Shown: in pieces, positions 32,901 to 46,050 of the stretch | Numbering within the stretch: position 1 is the stretch's first letter | Layout: each line of letters starts with the position of its first letter | The notes under the pieces: generated by a model | Databases searched by the model: none | What the model saw: only the letters and a program-made list of their open reading frames with translations | What the model was told of the DNA's origin: nothing | Made by a program: the position numbers and the translations under genes | From: Hermatobates lingyangjiaoensis | Taxonomy: Eukaryota > Arthropoda > Insecta > Hemiptera > Hermatobatidae | NCBI GenBank assembly: GCA_026182355.1 | Contig: JAPFBL010000049.1 | Span: forward strand, 2,312,501-2,376,500 | Direction: 5' to 3' | DNA: 64,000 nt

Positions 32901-35900
32901 CAAATTATTTTCTAGTTCAATATTCCGGCTAGTCAAACTTGTCCGTAGTTTAAATCAGCACATCGTCATAAAATTACTTTTTTCCTTGAAAACAAAAAGT
33001 TTGAAATAGATCCTCTAACATTAGTTCATGTATAGTGCTGGTAGAGGATATCAATTTTAGAGCACTTGGGTTTCTTACAACAACTAATTTAGCAACCTGT
33101 TTTCAGGCTTTGGGTCAGGTCAACTAGAAGCTGTCGTGCTTTGCTTATGTGGATAAGTTTCTGTGCATTGTATTGACCTTGGAGCCGCAGGTGCGGTACA
33201 CCCTGTCAGCTTTACTGCATCAGTCATGGAAGGGATTAATAAATTATAATGGTTCTATTAAAATACTTTTCTAAAAAAAACTGTATGAACAAGTGATACT
33301 GATACCGATATATTCATTCTTATCTGTGTTGATTAATACAGTCGATCATGTGTACCCCAGTGTTTCTTAAGAAATTTTAACAGTTGCACCTCCAGTGGCA
33401 TTAGTTTGTAAAGGGAGAAAGGCAACTAAAAAAATAACATTAATATTATATTGGAAATTATATATGTTCTCATATTGCTGACGTAAAAAGAGAGAGAAAG
33501 GTAGTTGGCCATAAGTATTCACCGTACTTTTATTACCTTAAATGATTGTGGAAATGATTATTACCTTAAATAAAAACTAGTGGAAAAGTTACACATATAC
33601 TCTGCAGACTACACATACCACACGCACATACATACAGTCTCTGTCTCTTTCTCATACTCACCATATGTGCACGTACACAACAAGACAACTTTTGATTCTT
33701 AAAGAGACAGGTTCCAGAATGCTTAAATAATTTGGACATTCTTTAGGAATATCACTCAACTGATATTGTTTTACAAATTCTTTGATACAAAAAAAAATGG
33801 AAGTAATAATTAAAAGTTTGGTTGTCTCTACATTATAGTAAAATCCTCTGACGGTAATATTGAAGTGACATGGAGAAGTGCAAGAAGATTAATGGATAAG
33901 ACAGAACAATGAGTTTTGCTACTCATTATTCAGACAAAGGTGAAGAGAAGTACCTGAGGGACCTGAGATGGCTCTAGCTAGTCTTGCTTCATGAGCTAAC
34001 TCCCTCCTTAGAGACCTTACTTTAATTACTAAACTTTCTTATTTAGAGTGGAAGTTGTTAAAAGATGGTAGAGCATTCAAGAACACAAGTTAGACCCCAG
34101 ATTTTAGTTTATCATATATCGTCCAGCTAAGACTTAATATTTCCCCGGCAACATTCTACCGCTCTAACTGCTGAAAATGCCGTCTTTTCTCAATCGACTC
34201 CAAACCTCCCTTCCAAATGCATTGCTTAATGAGCGTGAACTCAGTCAAGACTCAAACCACCATATTCCTTTGCTAAATTTCAAGTCAAATAATTCTGTAA
34301 GTAGAAATCCTCCGCGTGCTTACCCGTTTAAGCAGAGGTTTTAATTCAAGTAGTTCTCTTATCTCTTACGCAATGTAATTATATTTATGCTGCTAGTCCC
34401 TATAATTAACAATAATGTACCTTTTACAGTAACGTAAGCTAATTTATTACATGATACATTATTATCGATTGGAGTAAAAATGTAACTATTATTGATATAT
34501 TTTTTTCTCAAACTATATAAGACTTTATAATTGTAATCGGTATTAATTTCTGTTTATGTTAAACTGATAATATTTTTGAGACGTATATTTTCATAGAGCA
34601 CATAAGGAATATGCAAGAAATGAACAAATTTTTTTTCAACGCCACTTGATTTGATGCTCAAGTCATTGGCTGCCTCACAGCACAGAGAGCAGTCATTCCT
34701 GTCTAATGTGCCTGTTTCAGTTTTGAAATAATGATCCAAGGAAAACTTAAAACTAATACAAATACAATTTTACTATAAATAAACTTACCATGAAAATCAC
34801 AACATCGGCTAAGGTGGAAGATACCAGCAGATTATTGAATGTCATACTTTCAACACTGTAGGAGATAGTTCAAGTTGTACACCATTTAGATTTCTTCAAA
34901 GTGCTCCTGCAATCAGTTTTGACCAGTAAGTATTCCAAAAGTGACTACACTGCTACAGCAGATTAAATCAATGGGGACATGATTCCTAGTAAACCATACA
35001 CAGTTATACCTCATCACTATGTAAGCCTAGATCATCAGAATTCTAGCCTGAAGAATTCAGTCAGTCGTTTAGCGATGACCGGTTCACTAGATGGGCACGA
35101 CTAATACCATACGCAACACTTAACAAATTACTTTATGGCTTCCAAGTGTAAGTTGTTTTATGTAATTTATAAATATGCATATGTAAAGCAGAAGTAATTT
35201 TTAGGTTACAGGATATTATATATGTCCATTGACAAACCATGGAGCCTGTCCTTATTTGCATAAGCATATGAATTTTAATGATTGACACTGCTATTTTAAC
35301 AACAATGATGGCAATTCTTAACTCAAGATATTTGTTAATCCGTTATGTTAATTCATGTATTAATTTTTTAAAACTCAAATTGTGTTAACAATTGCTACAA
35401 ACGCATAAATAAATTGGATCCATTGAACGGTTTGAATAAAGGTTGACAAGGGATAATTAAAAGAGAGCATGAAGTTTGCTACATTCTCTTTGAAAGAAAG
35501 TTGACTGCCGTTTTAAGCGGGTGTCTTGTGTTCCTGATGATGTTTTTATCTGGTTGATAAATGTTCTGAAGTTTATGCCCTTGTTTACTATTCTCCAGCA
35601 AATCTTTGCTTATCTATGATTTCCAACAATACAAACTATCTGGATTCTTGTTTTCCGTTACAGATCTCTCGATATTGCTCACTGTAATAGTATATTTTAT
35701 GAACTAGCTATTTGACATTTGTACGCTACAAATCATGGAGAAATTCCCAATAATGTGCGTAGTATATTTAAAAGCATGGTGTTTAGAAAGAAACCGGTAC
35801 GCACCCAGTTTTACTATAAATAAATCAACCATAAAAATAAAAAAAAATTGAAGCAAAGAAATCATTTGTAATTAAATTAAATGATTTTAATTTCAGAAAA

Positions 35901-36285
35901 ATAAACGTACATATTATAGTGGGTAAATTTATCGACCAAAGGTACTTCTTTGACAGTACATGAACAACTCCATGTATAAGAGAAGAATGTGTGCAAGAGA
36001 ATTCAAGGCCATCTTCCAATGGCCTTAAAATATTTTCAAACAATATTTAAAAATTGTTTTACAAAAAAATTTAACTGTTTCATAAATTTGGTCAAGCTGT
36101 TGAGGATTTCAATTATACGCTGAAATCATTATCTTTTTGTTAAAACAAACCTATGTCAAATTAAAACCTATTAAAAAATATGATTTTTCATAATCATATG
36201 AAACGTTATACTATTTGAAGCGTAATCATGATTATAAATTATCATTGGATACAGCAGAACTTAGTTTTTTAGTAAAATTTGACTA
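29991..36285. other. AT-rich intergenic DNA, nothing firm
   Basis: No gene is recognised over 6.3 kb. It includes a possible decayed pair of terminal hairpins at 30460-30600, listed separately, and simple CA-rich sequence near 33600-33680. Confidence 0.6.
30455..30610. repeat. Decayed head-to-head hairpin pair related to cassettes (d)/(g)
   Basis: The right arm CCTGTCAACGAGCTGTTG, then TTCGAAATATCAATT, aligns with cassette (g). The left arm (GATATATCGAACAGCAG, 30461-30477) is its inverse with mismatches. The first box is largely lost. Confidence 0.35.
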
Positions 36286-37054
36286 TACAAGGTGTGTAAA
36301 TAAAGTAGTGAGACTGATTTTTTTAAATTTTCTATTCAAATATAATTACAATGTGATATTGTCACCTTCAAAATAGTTCCCTTCGGAAGCCACACAGCGC
36401 TGGAGACGGTCCTTCCAATCATTGTAGCATTGCTGGAACTCGGATTCTGGAATGGCCTTCAGCTGGTCGGTTACAGCAGTTTGTATGTTTTGTAGTGTCC
36501 CGAAATGAGTTCCCTTGAGGTGATTTTTCAATCTCGGGAAGAGGAAAAAGTCACAAGGACTCAAGTCTGGTGAATAAGGAGGCTGAGGAGCAACAGGAAT
36601 GTTTTTACTGGTCAAAAACTCGTTTATTGAGATGGCAGTGTGACAGGGCGCGTTGTCGTGATGCAACACCCACTTGTCGTGGTTCGTCTTCAATCAACTC
36701 TCTTCCTTCTGAAAATTCCTTAAACCACCGAAAAACCTGTGCCCTTGATAAAACACGTTCTCCATAGGCCTCCTGAAGTTTTTCAAAAGTTTCGGTTGCA
36801 TTATGTCCAAGTCTGAAGCAAAATTTGATTGCACACCGCTGCTCAACTTTGAGGTCACTCATTTTTAAAACGCTCAAAAAAAAACCATTTCACGAAAACC
36901 AACGCTACGGACAAACAAATGACTGTGGCGAGTTCAGATTCATACTGGAGGCGCATCACACGTGCACCTGACGCTACTCAAGGCCACGCGTCTCCAGCGT
37001 TGCCAGATCGAAAGCGACGTTGCCAGTCCCTCTACTTTATTTACACACCTCGTA
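36286..37054 (-). mobile_element. mariner (Tc1/mariner) deletion derivative, 765 bp
   Basis: TA dinucleotides flank the element at 36286-36287 and 37053-37054. The left terminal repeat CAAGGTGTGTAAATAAAGTA (36288 on) matches the inverse of the right one (CGAGGTGTGTAAATAAAGTA) with one change in the first 20 bp. Full-length mariners are about 1.3 kb, so roughly 500 bp is missing. The transposase relic reads on the minus strand. Intact terminal repeats mean it could still be mobilised in trans if an active relative exists. Confidence 0.9.
36346..36877 (-). pseudogene. mariner transposase, central part deleted
   Basis: The N-terminal piece (36877-36605) has the helix-turn-helix DNA-binding region: QRCAIKFCFRLGHNATETFE, then VLSRAQVFRWFKEFSEGRE. 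The C-terminal piece (36693-36346) has WVLHHDNAPCHTA, with the second catalytic D, and YSPDLSPCDFFLFPRLK, with the third. There are 34 residues between the two aspartates, the DD34D signature of mariner. The first catalytic D and the WVPHxL region are lost in the deletion near 36690, and the two pieces are in different frames. The ancestral start is probably the ATG at 36877 or the next one. Confidence 0.9.
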
Positions 37055-37120
37055 TGTAGGTTAAAACAGAATTAGAATTAGACAGACCTAATTAATATAT
37101 TATTTCATCATTTTATTTTA

Positions 37121-37127
<7 letters not shown>

Positions 37128-37174
<47 letters not shown>
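37128..37174. repeat. (TA)n tract, 47 bp
   Basis: A long alternating TA run bounds the left of the PLE cluster. Confidence 0.9.
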
Positions 37175-37179
<5 letters not shown>

Positions 37180-37330
37180 TATATAAAAAGATTTCACATA
37201 ATCACGTGAAATAACAATCAATGATCAAACTAAAATATGAAATGAGAAAACAAGACCGCTTGTTACGATTGTAAGATATTAGTCTTGTTTTCCCATTTCA
37301 TATTGTGGTTTGATCATATATATATCAATG
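37175..37330. repeat. PLE-type terminal cassette (m), partly palindromic
   Basis: Left part: ATTTCACATAATCACGTGA hairpin (37192-37213), then an inverted remnant. The right part repeats GTCTTGTTTTCCCATTTC and ATATTGTGGTTTGATCAT on the plus strand. The CTGACGA box is lost but ACCGCTTGTTACG remains. It is the same family as 3401, 6190 and 51114. Confidence 0.6.
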
Positions 37331-37361
37331 TTCAAACCACAATATGAAATGGGGAAAAAAA

Positions 37362-37582
37362 AGACTTGGAGTCCTGATGTTTCTTCCAGGTTTAAACATA
37401 ATTGGGCTATTTCATCTGCTCTATCAGCTAAGACGAAAATATCATCAATATATCTGACATATATTGGTATCCCTATTCTGATACACCAGGAAGCCGGTAA
37501 ATTCAGCACAGAAGTACCACGATAAATGCTTATATAAAAAGGGCACTCACCCACCATACAGACCAGACTCTCATACATAGCA
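37362..37582 (-). pseudogene. Penelope-like element RT fragment with YIDD box, inverted
   Basis: The minus strand encodes MYESLVCMVGECPFYISIYR, then IPIYVRYIDDIFVLADRADE, then IAQLCLNLEETSGLQ. YIDD is the RT catalytic box in the PLE context RYxDDxF. It reads leftwards and ends where the cassette sequence begins (about 37362). The downstream linker and endonuclease of the same lineage lie to the right on the other strand, so the 5' part is inverted. The lineage differs from the YVDD copy at 13125-14150. Confidence 0.8.
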
Positions 37583-38170
37583 AAATGGCAAGTGTATACA
37601 AGTCCTTGTCAATAATGGATTTTCAAACAAAGCAGTGTCCAGCATAGTTAAAACATATCTGAAAAATGGTACAACAACATGAAGAATGACCCAAAACCTG
37701 GTCAGTAAACTACAGCTCTTTTATAAAGCGTATATGAGAACTGAGGCCAAACGGGAAGAACGAGCCCTTAGAAAACCGATAATAATAATGTTGAACCAAC
37801 TAACGAAGGTGACTCACTGATGATCACCATCTATTACAATAGTAAAAGGACCAAAAACTTGCTGCTTTCTAACCGTCAGAGAGTTGACATCCCAGACCTC
37901 AATCGTAGTCAACTAGTCTACCAATATACTTCCACCACAGGGAACTGTGCAGCCCTGCCCTCTAGGTACATCAGAATGACAGAATGAAACTGTCAAGACG
38001 TCTGACTCTCCATCTCACGGCAGGAGCACCTAGGAAGCACGCAGAAGAGGCACACGGTATCCCCTGTCTAGGCAGAATCTGGTTGAATGTACAACCATCC
38101 TACACGCTATTAGTGATTTCAACTGACTTAAAATCGTTAAATCACTGCATTAAAGATATGTAACCTAGTG
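37583..38170 (+). pseudogene. Penelope-like element linker and GIY-YIG endonuclease, second lineage
   Basis: In shifting plus-strand frames: VNNGFSNKAVSSIVKTYLKN, then LFYKAYMRTEAKREERALRK (linker, about 37600-37770). LMITIYYNSKRTKNLLLSNR and LVYQYTSTTGNCAALPSRYI (37815-37975) follow. LSRQNLVECTTIL and SDFN near 38070-38125 close the endonuclease. The CPSRYIG-type motif has lost its G (YIRMT). Several stops and a frameshift around 37985 disable it. A 3' region follows to the hairpin at 38425. Confidence 0.75.
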
Positions 38171-38424
38171 TAAATGTAAAAAATAATGACTTTAAAGCAA
38201 TACCTGGTTTTAAGAATATTGATAATAGTTTTAAATTAGTAAGAAAGGAGGGCGATGGCCGCGTTAGGTTGAGTTGAAGGGCCATGTGTTTTTGTTGACT
38301 CCCACTCACCCCTACTCCATCCCTACCACCAACTTTCACTTTCACATAGAATAACAGTATTCAGTTGGCATTTAAACGCCAATATAGTAAGTAATATGTA
38401 TATTTAGTTAATATAAGTGGTTTA

Positions 38425-38466
38425 AGAACCTGAAGATGACCCACGGGGCCGATACTTGTCGTATTA
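38425..38466 (+). ncRNA. Hammerhead-like hairpin, PLE 3' region
   Basis: CTGAAGA at 38430-38436, one extra T, stem GACCC/GGGCC around ACG (one mismatch), then GATACTTGTCG. Compared with 4882-4930, GAAAC has become GATAC, so one invariant A is lost and it is likely inactive. It lies about 290 bp after the endonuclease in the same orientation. Confidence 0.45.
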
Positions 38467-38584
38467 GTTTAGTTTAGTAGTTAATTAAACATAGATATTC
38501 CCGGTCAAGTGTTTTTTAGTGTTCTAGCTTTCTGAATGTCTTTTGCTAGCTTGCCTAGCAATTATCACCGTCACAAAGGAAGAT

Positions 38585-38692
38585 CGTAAGGCAAATAGGA
38601 GCTATAAATAAAAAAGTTGTGAATGCAGAATCTGTTATCAAATTCAGTACCATATGCTTAAAAGAGGACTTGCTGCCGACATAAACTAATAT
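38585..38692 (+). pseudogene. Penelope-like element N-terminal fragment ending at (TA)n
   Basis: The plus strand encodes IGAINKKVVNAESVIKFSTI, then CLKEDLLPT, a stop and TNIY, running into the (TA)n at 38691-38714. It is the same truncation point as at 7050 and 12750. Confidence 0.6.
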
Positions 38693-38714
38693 ATATATAT
38701 ATATATATATATAT
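38691..38714. repeat. (TA)n tract between inverted PLE N-terminal fragments
   Basis: An alternating TA run has PLE N-terminal pieces reading into it from both sides. Confidence 0.9.
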
Positions 38715-38810
38715 TAGTGGAGCAGACCTTCGTTTACACATATTTCATTAAAAATTTGGCCTATTTTAATTATTTTATACTTCCTTGAGACTTTTTCATA
38801 CTAAAGCTAC
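38715..38810 (-). pseudogene. Penelope-like element N-terminal fragment ending at (TA)n
   Basis: The minus strand encodes KYKIIKIGQIFNEICVNEGL, then L and the TA tract. It follows the endonuclease at 38870-39290 on the same strand, so the end of one PLE lies directly ahead of the start of another. Confidence 0.6.
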
Positions 38811-38869
38811 AACAATTAAAACTACATATTATAAATTAACAATGCTCCCATCGAGAGGCTACAGTTAGT

Positions 38870-39290
38870 TTGGCGGTTCAGGATGCTTCAATGGGTGGTA
38901 TCCGTTTTGCTGTCCTGTTCCTGGTTTCCCATTCCTCTTCTTCCTCCATACAACTTCAACGTCCTAGTAAAACCACTTGCCTGGGCATTCATAGTTGGTT
39001 GTGTGTCTATAATATTTAATGCCTCCATAATGAGCAGCCTATTACGATAATTTTCTTGGGTCTTATTGTAGTATTGCTTTTAACATTTGTCTAATTAATT
39101 GCACTTAGTAGTTTTTCCAGGTATGTTCTTTTGGGGCTCCTGTTGCAAGGTGGTTGTTAACCTCCTTTATAACGTCATAGTGGTGGAGCCAATGCAACTA
39201 GAATTTAGGAACTCACAGTTTCCTATTTTACAACTATAATTATATATCACATTGGTTATCTGGAGTGCCTCTTTCTTGATCAAATATTGC
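38870..39290 (-). pseudogene. Penelope-like element GIY-YIG endonuclease, third variant
   Basis: The minus strand encodes LTNVIYNYSCKIGNCEFLNS, then SCIGSTTMTL, a stop and RRLTT. LQQEPQKNIPGK and NRLLIMEALNIIDTQPTMNA follow, then FTRTLKLYGG. The C-x4-C pair is kept. The YIG tyrosine has become C, and the GAPKxH motif is degraded to EPQKN. Frame changes around 39150-39050 break it. Downstream on the same strand lies another PLE N-terminal fragment. Confidence 0.75.
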
Positions 39291-39299
39291 TGATAACCA

Positions 39300-39655
39300 A
39301 AACAAACAAACAAAAGATTAATTTTGTTAACGAAACGGACAAATAAAGTTTAAGTAGATGTTAATGTAAATGAAGAAACAGCAAAATTAAAAACGTGCAC
39401 TCTTCCAGTCTCTATTTTTGTTTGAACCGTCTTCAGGAGAAATAAGAGAAGGAAACCAAGCTCCCTGGTACAGAAACGGTTGGGAGCATCCGTTCGGCAT
39501 CGATGTAAGCGAATTCGATGACCAATCGGCTGAGTAGCCATGAGAGGCCGGGTGACTGGTTGGGCTGGCTAGTATAGTCAACCAATCGTATGTGGTGTTA
39601 ATGCTTCTTTGTATCAATGTCTCCGGAGAAATCAAGAAGAACGTCTCCATCCAAA
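39300..39655 (-). mobile_element. PLE-type terminal cassette (e), long version
   Basis: On the minus strand, from a TA tract at 39655-39669: a roughly 200-bp GC-richer lead, then TTTCTCCTGAAGACGG (CTGAAGA 39436-39430), TTCAAACAAAAATAGAG, and a tail to about 39300. The GAAA box is changed to AAAA and GTAAGTGTG is lost. Minus-strand open frames of 87 and 63 codons here are probably fortuitous. Confidence 0.5.
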
Positions 39656-39684
39656 TATATATATATATCTGTGTTCGATTTTTT

Positions 39685-40650
39685 ACTTTACTATAAGTAA
39701 AGTATAGTGATCGTGAAAAAATTCGATCTCGAGATTTTGACGGAATTACATGTTTTGAGGTCCCAGAAGTCGTTTTATGACGTTTTTACGATGATGTCTG
39801 TGTGTGTGTGGGTGGGTGGGTGGGTGGGTGGGTGGGTGGGCGAGTGTGTTAGCATTGCTTGTTCCCACGCTACGGTCCAGAATCTTTGATGGATCAAGTT
39901 GATATTTTACACAAAAATGGGCCTCATAAGGAAGAAGATCCCTATTGTTTGGGAAGAATTATGCATGATGGGAAAGTCACTTTTTTGGCCAAAAACCGTT
40001 TTTTTTAAAACATTTATTTCTCCTAAGCTGATAACTCTAGAGTTTTGAAATTTTGACATTATCTTTGATGTTACAAACGGAACAAACGAAAAATATATTC
40101 AGAATTTTAAATCAACAGGAATATTTTTTTTTCAATAAAATGTAAAAATGTTGAGTTATAATTCAATCTCAAACCTTGTGAGAGCGATACAAGCCATACT
40201 GTTTGACGGACAAGAATGAAACTATACCTATAAATAGAACATTATGAGTAGAATGAGTTGAGATATTTTTTTTCAAAATTACATTCGCTAAAGGGGCGTT
40301 ACAGTACGATTTCTGTTTTCAGAAAATGCTTTTTTGACGCTAAACGGCTGATTAAAAAATAATGAAAATTTGACCAAAAATGGAACAAAAAATTAGCAAT
40401 TCATAAAAAAATAATCATGAAGTTTCAATTATGGGAAAGAGCAATAACGCTATAAAAACGGTTTGTTTATCTTAGAGTAAGAGATCACCTGCTATACTTG
40501 TCGAATTTTTTATATTTTTTTTTTTTATTGTTTACATTGACTTAGAAATTTTTTGAGCGAATCCACTGAGATAAAATTGATTTTATAAAGGAACAGTTTA
40601 AATTGTTTATTGACGTATATGAGATGTAAGAGGAATAATATTGTGCAGGA
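39685..40650 (-). repeat. Unidentified dispersed repeat, copy B
   Basis: This is the inverse of copy C over nearly its whole length. On the plus strand it starts with ATAGTGATCGTGAAAAAA, then GAGGTCCCAGAAGTCGTT, then a TG/GGTG simple repeat (39793-39850). It continues through CCAGAATCTTTGATGGATCA, ATTGTTTGGGAAGAATTATG, TTTGACGCTAAACGGCTGAT and AGAGATCACCTGCTATACTT to AATCCACTGAGATAAAATTG and TAAGAGGAATAATA. The simple repeat sits at the same internal place in every copy, so it belongs to the family. Confidence 0.8.
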
Positions 40651-41895
40651 AAATGATAACACTCACTCAGAAAAAATTCGTATATATGTTATTTGACAAA
40701 GGGGAAGGAAAAAGATCTTATTAAATACTAAGAAGCCTTATAAAATTCGCAGTATAATAAATCTATAAATAACCAAAAATGTAAAAGATAATTCAAAATT
40801 GAAATCTTTCGTTTAGAGATTAATAAATGTAATTATCGTACATCTTTAATTATAAATCATCTTAAAACAACATTTCTTCGCTGTTTATGATGTTTTTCAG
40901 AGAAAAAAAGGGTATTTTACTGTTTCAAATTTGAAAATTTTACATTAATATTCAATGTAGAAGGATGTCAAGTAAACGATGTAAGAAATCTACTGGCTAT
41001 TTGAACAATAGCCATGTTCTCTTGTAGGATAATATTTCGTTTCAAGAAATGTTCACATTGGTTTTTCAAAAATGTTATTACTGCTGTAGTTATACTAATG
41101 AAATTATTTGCAAATAATAAATTATTTGTGATGTACAAAAATAAGCTTATAAATTGATATGTCCTTCAATCACTATCTGTACTACCTCAGGAATGAAAGG
41201 CTATTAATTATATCCCATTTAGATATATATGTTATGGTTAAATGAGACGTTATGTTTTATATACTCAAGAAATTTGACATTAAGTTACTTATAGTAGAGT
41301 AGGATATTTTTTTTTTCAATTTTTATGAATTGAGGTAAACACAGAGTTAGATATATTTTAACTCTACAATAAAAGTAAAGCTTTTCAGTTTCCAAAAAAA
41401 ATATTATCAAAGAAGGTCACATCACGATAAGAAGGACCCCAACCCTATGAATACCCATAGACATCCAATATTGGTAAATTCTAACCGTGGTTATCAGAAG
41501 ATTAAAGAAGAATGAAATATATTACTCGTAAGTTTTCTTCCTCACTCTATCGGTTTCATACTAATATTCCAGATGTTTCATTCTTCTTTAATTGTTACTA
41601 ACAACTTCTGTGGTACTAACATTAATAATATATTAGAATGATCCCAACATTTCCTTATTCCTGAAAGTTTTATAGCTGTTGGAAGCAGCTAATAACAAAT
41701 GTTTGACTTATAAATTAACTCTAATAACAAATCATGATTCAATACTATCAATTACAATTTCATCATAATTGTGGAAATTATAAAATCATTAAAAATCTTT
41801 GAAGTTGTAAGTCACTTCAAATTATACTAGAATAAATCAATTGATTGAGTCTAATCACTAGTCATAATTCAAATCAATGAACTCTAATAAATAAT
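40651..41895. other. AT-rich intergenic DNA, nothing recognised
   Basis: I see no coding, RNA or repeat signal that I can support. Confidence 0.6.
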
Positions 41896-41906
41896 TATCC
41901 GTGAGT

Positions 41907-42213
41907 TTTTTTTTATTGTTTAAACCAAACCCCTAGCGGGGATAACGTCAGCCGTTTACCGGCTTTTTCTTTGATCGGTGATTCAGCAGATTCTACATTG
42001 GAAGTCCTAAATTTTGCCTTTCGAGTTGGGATCTTGAACGAGTACCTGACATCATGCAGGCTCGGGACCGACGGCTTAACGTCCTCACAGAGGGACGACG
42101 TATTCAGATTTATTCACCTCCCGCGTGAATAAGTCGGGGGCCAGGTGAGGATCGAACCCCGGATTACCAGCCCCGAGGCGAGTACGTTAACCACTGAACT
42201 AACCTGGCCCCTA
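41907..42213 (-). mobile_element. tRNA-headed SINE, copy 1
   Basis: On the minus strand GGGGCCAGGTTAGTTCAGTG begins a tRNA-like head with an A box (TTAGTTCAGTGG) and a B box (GGTTCGATCC, 42158-42149). A central part follows with GGACGTTAAGCCGTCGGTCC and ATGATGTCAGGTACTCGTT, a 3' unique part, and an A-rich tail (AATAAAAAAAA, 41917-41907). The flanks TATCCGTGAGT (41896-41906) and TATCCATGAGT (42214-42224) look like an 11-bp target duplication with one change. RNA polymerase III would transcribe it from the A and B boxes. Confidence 0.85.
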
Positions 42214-42224
42214 TATCCATGAGT

Positions 42225-44223
42225 ACGTTTAATTGTAGTACACTTGAGTGTACACAACTTTAATTTATTTTTGATTAAGAAAAGACAAAAGCAAACATTC
42301 TTAAATTGTATTAATAAAGGCGTTTCATGGATTCCAAAAACTTGGATTAAATATTCTTTTTTCCAAGTTCTTTTAAAACTTAATTACTTCTTCTTTTTTG
42401 CAATCAAATATCTGATATATTAAAAATGGTTATTAGTCGTGTAATTAAAACTTTACAATTGGTTATTTAATTAGACAATTTGCTTTTATATTGAAAAATA
42501 AGAAAGTTTGGATTTCTTTATCTAATATTTGAAAAGGGTAGTAAAAATAATTGAATTGGTATCTTTGATTGTTTCTTCAAAATAATCGTAATATTGGTCT
42601 GATGAATCAAAGACTATGGTTACGGCTGATCTGTAATAAGCAAAATGCTGACGCCAAATTGTGCTAAAACAGCGTTTTTGATAGCGTTGGGATAGTACCC
42701 AGTAGAGTCTCTTGAGTTATCTTATAAACCTCCCCTTTCTCCTCCATAACAAATTATTGTCATTAATAGGATATCCTCCTGGAAATCGATATCTCTTTTA
42801 AAGTAAGTCTTTCCATTCTTCTTGTTCAATATTAGTATTTCACACAAAACCCAACGGCCGACCCTGCTTACCATCGTCTTACATTTAGTGGGTCTTTCCT
42901 TGTAAAAATTAATTGTTTGCTATTCTTAGATTAATTTATTTTGCCAAAACTATCATTAATGATACCTTAATTTTGTTTAATAGTATATATTACTTCCTTT
43001 AATAGCAACATAACTTGAATAAACAATTTCTAGTAGTCTACATTCAACTTTCTTATAAATAAGCGTAATTATTATTAATAAATTAACTCATACAAATCAA
43101 TCACAGTTATCATAAAAACCTTTTTTAATTGCAATAAATCTATTCGGTTGATTCTGATATAAAAAATATTATTATTGGTTGAGTTCTGTATTTTTAGGCC
43201 CTTATAGCCTCTTTTAATAGTTCAAAATTCTTATCATCAGATGCTAATTCTAGAAAAATGTGTTATATACGAAATCTTAATATTCTATAGTCAATAGTTT
43301 TGAGAGGTAGTTCATAAATTCACAAAACGTTATAAGAATCACCTTTTCTACTCATATTGACAATTTCCCGAAATCTATACAACTCATTCTTCTATAAGAA
43401 GCTAATATTTTGTTGTATAATTATATTATCATCTCTCTAAAGGTAAGGCTAATGTTATGTTATAAAAAACTTTAAGATTCAGTCATAAGTTAAATTAATT
43501 ATTTCAAATGTTTAAACAAAACTGCCCTTTTATACTATTGTTAAATAAGAATGGATTTTTCAATTATTGTTATGTTTAATCCCCCACGAATTACAACGTT
43601 TTATTTCCCTAGCGTCAGTATTTCAGGAGAATAAAAATGGATTCTCACTTCGCATAAGAGCAATGTACTCGTATTCCCATCATTCGGTGTAGCTTGTAGT
43701 GCGTGCGAAAACCGATACATAAGACACCCACACAGCATCAAAATTTTCAGGAATCTTAAATAAAAAATAACTATCTTAAATAAAACGCTGGCTAATTGGT
43801 AAGTAATACTATACAAATAAAAATAATTGTTTAAACAAGACTTAGATTTGCATATGTCATTTATCTGACATATACTTTTTATAACTGAAAATGACATCTA
43901 AATAAAAAATATATCAAAGAAAGGAAATATTATACAATTTTTAATAGTTTTACTCTTATCATCAATTTGAACATATTGACAATATTGAAATAAAATTAAT
44001 AAAAATAGTATCGGATGTTACAATTGCATATTTTTTTCAATTTGGCATAAAATTTTAATGTATTCTTTTCATCAGAATAATGGGTAGAAATTTGAAATAA
44101 CTGCTGAAGGTATGTAATTGGCATAAATAATTATAAATATGCTAACGGCACATATCGTATTTGTTTCTGTAATGTACAAATTCAAATGTGAACAATTCTT
44201 ACTTTACAAAGCGTTTGTATATG
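42225..44223. other. AT-rich intergenic DNA, nothing recognised
   Basis: An open frame at 43601-43897 (minus) has no recognisable motif. Confidence 0.6.

Positions 44224-46050
<1,827 letters not shown>

Noticed and set aside
35525..35580. CTGATGA at about 35534 as a hammerhead-like core
   Set aside because: The following stem is weak and no GAAA box follows it.
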